Part shown: in pieces, positions 59,070 through 64,000 of the stretch
Numbering within the stretch: position 1 is the first letter of the stretch
Layout of the letters: each line of letters begins with the position of its first letter
Origin: Charina bottae
Taxonomy: Eukaryota > Chordata > Lepidosauria > Squamata > Charinaidae
Direction: 5' to 3'
DNA length: 64,000 bases
Assembly (NCBI GenBank): GCA_023362775.1
Contig: JALMGJ010000002.1
Location: 56,018,914 to 56,082,913, forward strand
The notes under the pieces: generated by a model
The model's database searches: none
Seen by the model: the letters and a program-made list of their open reading frames with translations, nothing else
What the model was told of the DNA's origin: nothing
Made by a program: the position numbers and the translations under genes

Positions 59070-59336
59070 AGTGCATGGAAGTAGTTGCATGGGGTGGTAG
59101 ATGGGGGGGGGGGAATAGGATGTATGGGCTGGTCCCAATTTGCCCCACTGCTTGGGTCCAGCAGTTTTTGTATTTTATTTCATAGCAGGTATGAACACAG
59201 CAGATTTCCTCTGCTCAATTTGGTTCCTTTTTGTAGTCTGGAAGTGCTTCATTATTAACTGTCTCATACTGTATGTCCTAGAGTGGCTCATCCAAAACAG
59301 GACTGCTTCAGAAGATCTTGGAGTTTTATATAATAT

Positions 59337-59545
59337 GGTGCCCCGTAGCACCATGATCTACTCTGCGGTTCCAAATCCATCTTGGACTTTATTTATTTTA
59401 TGCTTGTTGTGTTTTTAGATATTTTGTATAGTTTTTAAATTTTTTAAATTTTATTTGTTTTAACCCGCCCAGAGTCCCTTGTATGGGAGATGGGCGGGGG
59501 ATAAATTGAACAAATAAATAATAAATAAATAAATAAATAAATATG
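59337..59545 (+). mobile_element. L2/CR1-like LINE 3' UTR, same subfamily as copy A
   Basis: 'cccgtagcaccatgatctac' starts within the last codons of the ORF, and 'acccgcccagagtcccttgt' and 'gggcgggggataaattgaac' follow, nearly identical to 29725-29895. Tail (AATA)n. Only about 210 bases were inserted. Confidence 0.9.
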
Positions 59546-61429
59546 TGACTTGGATCCTGATTTATTTTCTTTCTCAGGTGTGTCTCTTCGACTGGTATCA
59601 GATGTGTTAGTCTAGCATCCTTCAGTGGTTGGAACACAGGATTCTTCCATTAGTATTTTTGGGATGCTGAAGGTTTTTTTGTAACATTAGCCCTCCTGTC
59701 CTCTTAATGTATTTTGAACAGGTAAGGATTTTGCTATCATTACATGGCTATGCCAGGAAAACCAACACTTGTTAAATTTCTGCCTCATGATTATAGCCAC
59801 AAGGGCCCTTGTATGGGGCCTTGAGAGTGAGGGGAAGAAACTGTCAGTCTTGCTCTCTGTTGATCTTGCAATTAGAAAAAGCTACAGGAAACTTCAGTTT
59901 TCTAGCTCTGCCTTTCATGCTAACAATCATTCTCAGTTGGCTCTGAATGTATAAGGGAGGCAGGTCAGCACAAATTGAGCAGTAATTGGAGCAAAAAGCT
60001 GCCAATAAATAGGGATTTTGAGAGAACATTATAAATATAATTTAACACGTTCCAGTAACTGATGGATCTTACCATTAGATGTTTCAGTGGAATTTGTCCA
60101 TGCATGGCCTAGAATTGAAGACAGATGGAGAAAATTAGCTTATACCATAAGAAGATCTCCTTTATAGTCTCTTCTAGCAGTCCTTCTTCTTTGTGGACAA
60201 CCACATTGTGAAGCTTGTGTCTACATCAGATTCCAGGGCAGTATATAAGTTGATCAACTTCATCCACTCATTCTTGGACCTGAAGAAACATCCTAGAGTC
60301 TTCTCTCTGCCTCTTTTTTTGTAACTCCAGTTTTAACCATTTCTTTTTCCCTAACAAGGCTCAATATGAAGAAGCAGAGAAAATAAAGCCATTTCTATTT
60401 TATTGCTCATGGAAATATTCAAAGCTGCTCTAATGCAGCCTTCCAGCAAGCATCCAACATATTCCCATGACTTCTAAAGTCAAAATAGAAAAACGCAAGA
60501 AAATCAGAGTAAAGATTATAATATGCGCTTTCATTCAGATGACATTGCTGAAGTATGCTAGAATAATTGTTTCATACTTACTAGGACAGTGATGACGGGG
60601 GTCATTTCAAGGCCTAAACAAAGGGTTATTTTCTCCTTAGAAATGCATTTGCAGCAGTCATTTAGGCTGCAGTGGAAATAAGGATACTTGATTTTACATA
60701 CTTGTGACTGAGACCGTTATATGGTACAAACAGAAGAGACATTTTTGCAGTAGTATCAAATCAGGGCTGTGCTTCCTGCCCTGAACAGTCCAGACTAATA
60801 AGCTAAACTGAATATAGCAGCCCTTTCATTCTCATAGGCAAATTCTGCGTCTGAGACAAACCCACCTAGTCATTCCTAAAAACAATCCTGAAGTGAAAAA
60901 TTATTATTTTTAAAAAAAGCCAAGATAACAACAATTTAAATCATCATCATCATCATCATGATAATGATGATGTAAATAATAAATCCCCTCTAAAAAAACC
61001 CTAGTCATAAAATAACTACTGTACAAAAAATTAATAAGAAAACAGGAGGTGAGCAAACATTAATCAAAATATTTTATATCTAAGATCTATGATGAAGTAT
61101 GAATCTCTCTGATGCTTGAGGTTAGTTTTGAAGGTTCTCTATCATATCTGTATGAAGTATTTATTTGATGAGATCATCAACAATACCACAAGAACAGCAG
61201 TGATATTTATGAGGGGAGTAATCATTTGGTTCCATCCCTCTTCTCTTCCAAAAAGTGAATGTAAATTCATTCTCAAATTTGTTCAATCAATCAATCAATA
61301 TCAATCAATCAACCAATCTTATTTATGGCCATAAGGCCCAAAAGCAAGTTACAAATATAAGCTGAACTTGTCATTAGATAAACCAGTTTAACAAATAAGA
61401 TATTTAATAAATATTGCATAATACACTCC
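59546..61429. other. No gene recognised
   Basis: A CAT/TCA trinucleotide run lies at 60943-60960 and (TCAA)n-like repeats at 61284-61315, the latter perhaps the end of an old LINE (61260-61400). Nothing else is recognised. Confidence 0.45.
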
Positions 61430-64000
61430 AGCAAAGTCCACCACCTTGTCGTGGTGCTGGAGCTTGAGCACCTCTATGAAACCATGAGCTAAACCGTGAA
61501 GGGACACCCAAGACGGGAAGGTCGTGGCAGAGAGGTCAGACTAAATACGATCCCTGGGGAAGGTAATGGCAACCCTCCCCAATATTCTTGTCATGAAAAC
61601 TAAATGGATCAGTACAACCAAAGATATGTCGGTATACCATCGGAAGATGGGACTCCCAGGTCGGAAGATGGTCAAAATGCTACTGGGGAGGAACAGAGGA
61701 TACGTTCAACTAGCCCCAGATATGATGACGCAGCTAGCTCAAAGCCGAAAGGACGGCTAGCGGCCGACGGTGCTGGTGGTGAACGACGAATCCGATGTTC
61801 TAAAGATCAACACACCATAGGAACCTGGAATGTAAGATCTATGAGCCAGGGCAAATTGGATGTGGTTATTGGTGAGATGTCAAGATTAAATATAGACATT
61901 TTAGGTGTCAGTGAACTGAAATGGACTGGGATGGGCCACTTCACATCAGATGACCACCAGATCTACTACTGTGGACAAGAGGACCACAGAAGAAATGGAG
62001 TAGCCTTCATAATTAAAATAAAGTGGCTAAAGCAGTGCTTGGATACAATCCAAAAACCGATAGAATGATCTCAATTCGAATTCAGGGTAAGCAATTTAAC
62101 ATCACAGTGATCCAAATATACGCCCCAACCACAGATGCTGAAGAAGCAGAAGTAGATCAGTTCTATGAGGATCTGCAGCACCTACTAGATAATACACCAA
62201 AAAGAGATGTTATTTTCATTACAGGAGACTGGAATGCTAAGGTGGGTAGTCAGACGACACCTGGAATTACAGGCAAGCATGGTCTGGGAGAACAAAATGA
62301 AGCAGGACATAGGCTGATAGAATTTTGCCAAGACAACTCACTGTGCATAACAAACACTCTCTTCCAACAACCAAAAAGATGACTTTATACATGGACTTCA
62401 CCAGATGATCGACACCGAAATCAGATTGACTACATCCTTTGCAGCCAAAGGTGGCGGACATCTATACAGTCGGTAAAAACAAGACCTGGAGCTGACTGTA
62501 GTTCAGATCACGAACTTCTTATTGCAAAATTTAGAATCAGACTAAAGAGAATAGGGAAGACCCACAGATCAGTTAGATATGAGCTCACTAATATTCCTAA
62601 GGAATATGCAGTGGAGGTGAAGAATAGATTTAAGGGACTAGATTTAGTAGATAGGGTCCCAGAAGAACTATGGACAGACGTTCGCAACATTGTTCAGGAG
62701 GCGGCAACAAAAAACGTCCCAAAGAAAAAGAAAACCAAGAAGGCAAGATGGCTGTCTGCTGAAACACTGGAAGTAGCCCAAGAAAGAAGGAAAGCAAAAG
62801 GCAACAGTGATAGGGGGAGATATGCCCAATTAAATGCAAAATTCCAGAGGTTAGCCAGAAGAGATAAGGAATTATTTTTAAACAAGCAATGTGCGGAAGT
62901 GGAAGAAGACAATAGAATAGGAAGGACAAGAGACCCCTTCCAGAAAATTAGAAACATCAGAGGTAAATTCCAGGCAAAAATGGGTATGATCAAAAACAAA
63001 GATGGTAAGGACCTAACAGAAGCAGAAGAGATCAAGAAAAGGTGGCAAGAATATACAGAAGATCTGTATAGGAAGGATAATAATATTGGAGATAGCTTTG
63101 ACGGTGTGGTCAGTGATTTAGAGCCAGACATCCTGAAGAGTGAGGTTGAATGGGCCTTAAGAAGCATTGCTAATAACAAGGCAGCAGGAGACGACGGTAT
63201 CCCAGCTGAACTGTTTAAAATCTTGCAAGATGATGCTGTCAAGGTGATGCATGCCATATGCCAGCAAATTTGGAAAACACAAGAATGGCCATCAGATTGG
63301 AAAAAATCAACTTATATCCCCATACCAAAAAAGGGAAGCACTAAAGAATGTTCAAACTATGGAACAGTGGCACTTATTTCACATGCCAGTAAGGCAATGC
63401 TCAAGATCTTGCAAGGTAGACTCCAGCAATTCATGGAGCGAGAATTGCCAGATGTACAAGCTGGGTTTAGAAAAGGCAGAGGAACTAGAGACCAAATTGC
63501 CAATATCCGCTGGATAATGGAGAAAGCCAGGGAATTTCAGAAAAACATCTATTTCTGTTTTATTGACTATTCTAAAGCCTTTGACTGTGTGGATCATAAC
63601 AAATTGTGGCAAGTTCTTGGTGGTATGGGGATACCAAGTCATCTTGTCTGCCTCCTGAGGAATCTGTATAACGACCAAGTAGCAACGGTAAGAACAGAGC
63701 ACAGAACAATGGACTGGTTTAAGATTGGGAGAGGAGTACGGCAGGGTTGTATACTCTCACCCTACCTATTCAACCTGTACGCAGAACACATCATGCGACA
63801 TGCTGGGCTTGAGGAATCCAAGGCTGGAGTTAAAATCGCTGGAAGAAACATTAACAATCTCAGATATGCAGATGATACCACTTTGATGGCTGAAAGCGAG
63901 GAGGAGTTGTGGAGCCTTATGACGAAGGTGAAAGAAGAAAGTGCAAAAGCTGGGTTGCAGTTAAACCTCAAAAAAACCAAGATTATGGCAACGAGCTTGA
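61430..64000 (+). mobile_element. BovB (RTE) LINE, 5' region to mid-RT, runs off the window
   Basis: Begins near 61430 with 'ccaccaccttgtcgtggtgc', typical of BovB 5' sequence, followed by a 5' UTR-like region and a long ORF. It encodes an apurinic-type endonuclease and RT. It is truncated only by the end of the window. Confidence 0.95.
61604..64000 (+). pseudogene. BovB endonuclease plus reverse transcriptase ORF
   Basis: Endonuclease motifs in order: GTWNVRSM at 61820-61843, SELKWTGMG, IYAPT near 62119, GDWNAKVG near 62227, and SDH at 62503-62511. RT motifs: PIPKKGSTKECSNY near 63325, AGFRKGRGTRDQIANIRW near 63465, IDYSKAFDCVDH near 63562, GVRQGCILSPYLFNLYAE near 63735 and the catalytic YADD at 63865-63876. 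Two lesions only: a one-base deletion near 62010-62020 and TGA at 62380-62382, most simply a CGA to TGA change. From 62383 the frame stays open to the right edge (539 codons). In the family, the endonuclease nicks target DNA and the RT primes from the nick. Confidence 0.95.

Overview
The window looks like squamate reptile nuclear DNA (lizard or snake; I cannot resolve which). The single recognisable host exon is vertebrate. The repeat mix also fits a squamate: BovB/RTE, L2/CR1-like and CR1 LINEs, L1, a Penelope-like element, Sauria-type tRNA SINEs ending in ACCTTT repeats, CORE/MIR-like SINEs and several hAT-type miniature elements. No prokaryotic, phage or CRISPR structure is present.

Host gene: 6671-7390 on the minus strand is the first coding exon of PDZRN3, an E3 ubiquitin ligase with RING and TRAF-like zinc fingers. 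It has a good start context, a perfect splice donor and a surrounding CpG island. The gene is read toward lower coordinates, so 1-6664 is the start of intron 1 and everything above about 7500 is upstream flank. I found no later PDZRN3 exon and no other host gene.

Layout: 1-6.6 kb is intron 1, with LINE fragments and a repeat-poor block. 8.6-9.3 kb holds a palindromic insertion and a CR1 3' end. 10.9-15.9 kb is a layered nest: an old CR1 is split by a Penelope-like/L1 insertion and again by an L1, and the L1 is itself split by a Sauria SINE. 22.4-23.5 kb is a decayed L2/CR1-like LINE. 25.1-29.9 kb has one L2/CR1-like LINE inserted inside a close relative. 30-44 kb mixes SINEs, hAT-type elements, an antisense L1 carrying a probable solo LTR, and RTE fragments. 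44.6-51.8 kb has GC-rich palindromic hAT-type elements (one with a 56-bp minisatellite), SINEs and LINE ends. 53.6-58.8 kb is mostly unique. 61.4 kb to the right edge is a BovB LINE, open apart from one frameshift and one stop.

The mobile elements do not act together as a pathway; what they record is the order of insertion. Target-site duplications, read by eye, support most boundaries given here. Family names rest on recognised protein motifs or remembered consensus patterns, not on a database search. I saw nothing that amounts to a clearly new biological system. The most unusual items are the 50-bp perfect fold-back insertion, the GC-rich palindromic hAT-type family, the nested LINE pair and the Penelope/L1/CR1/SINE stack.
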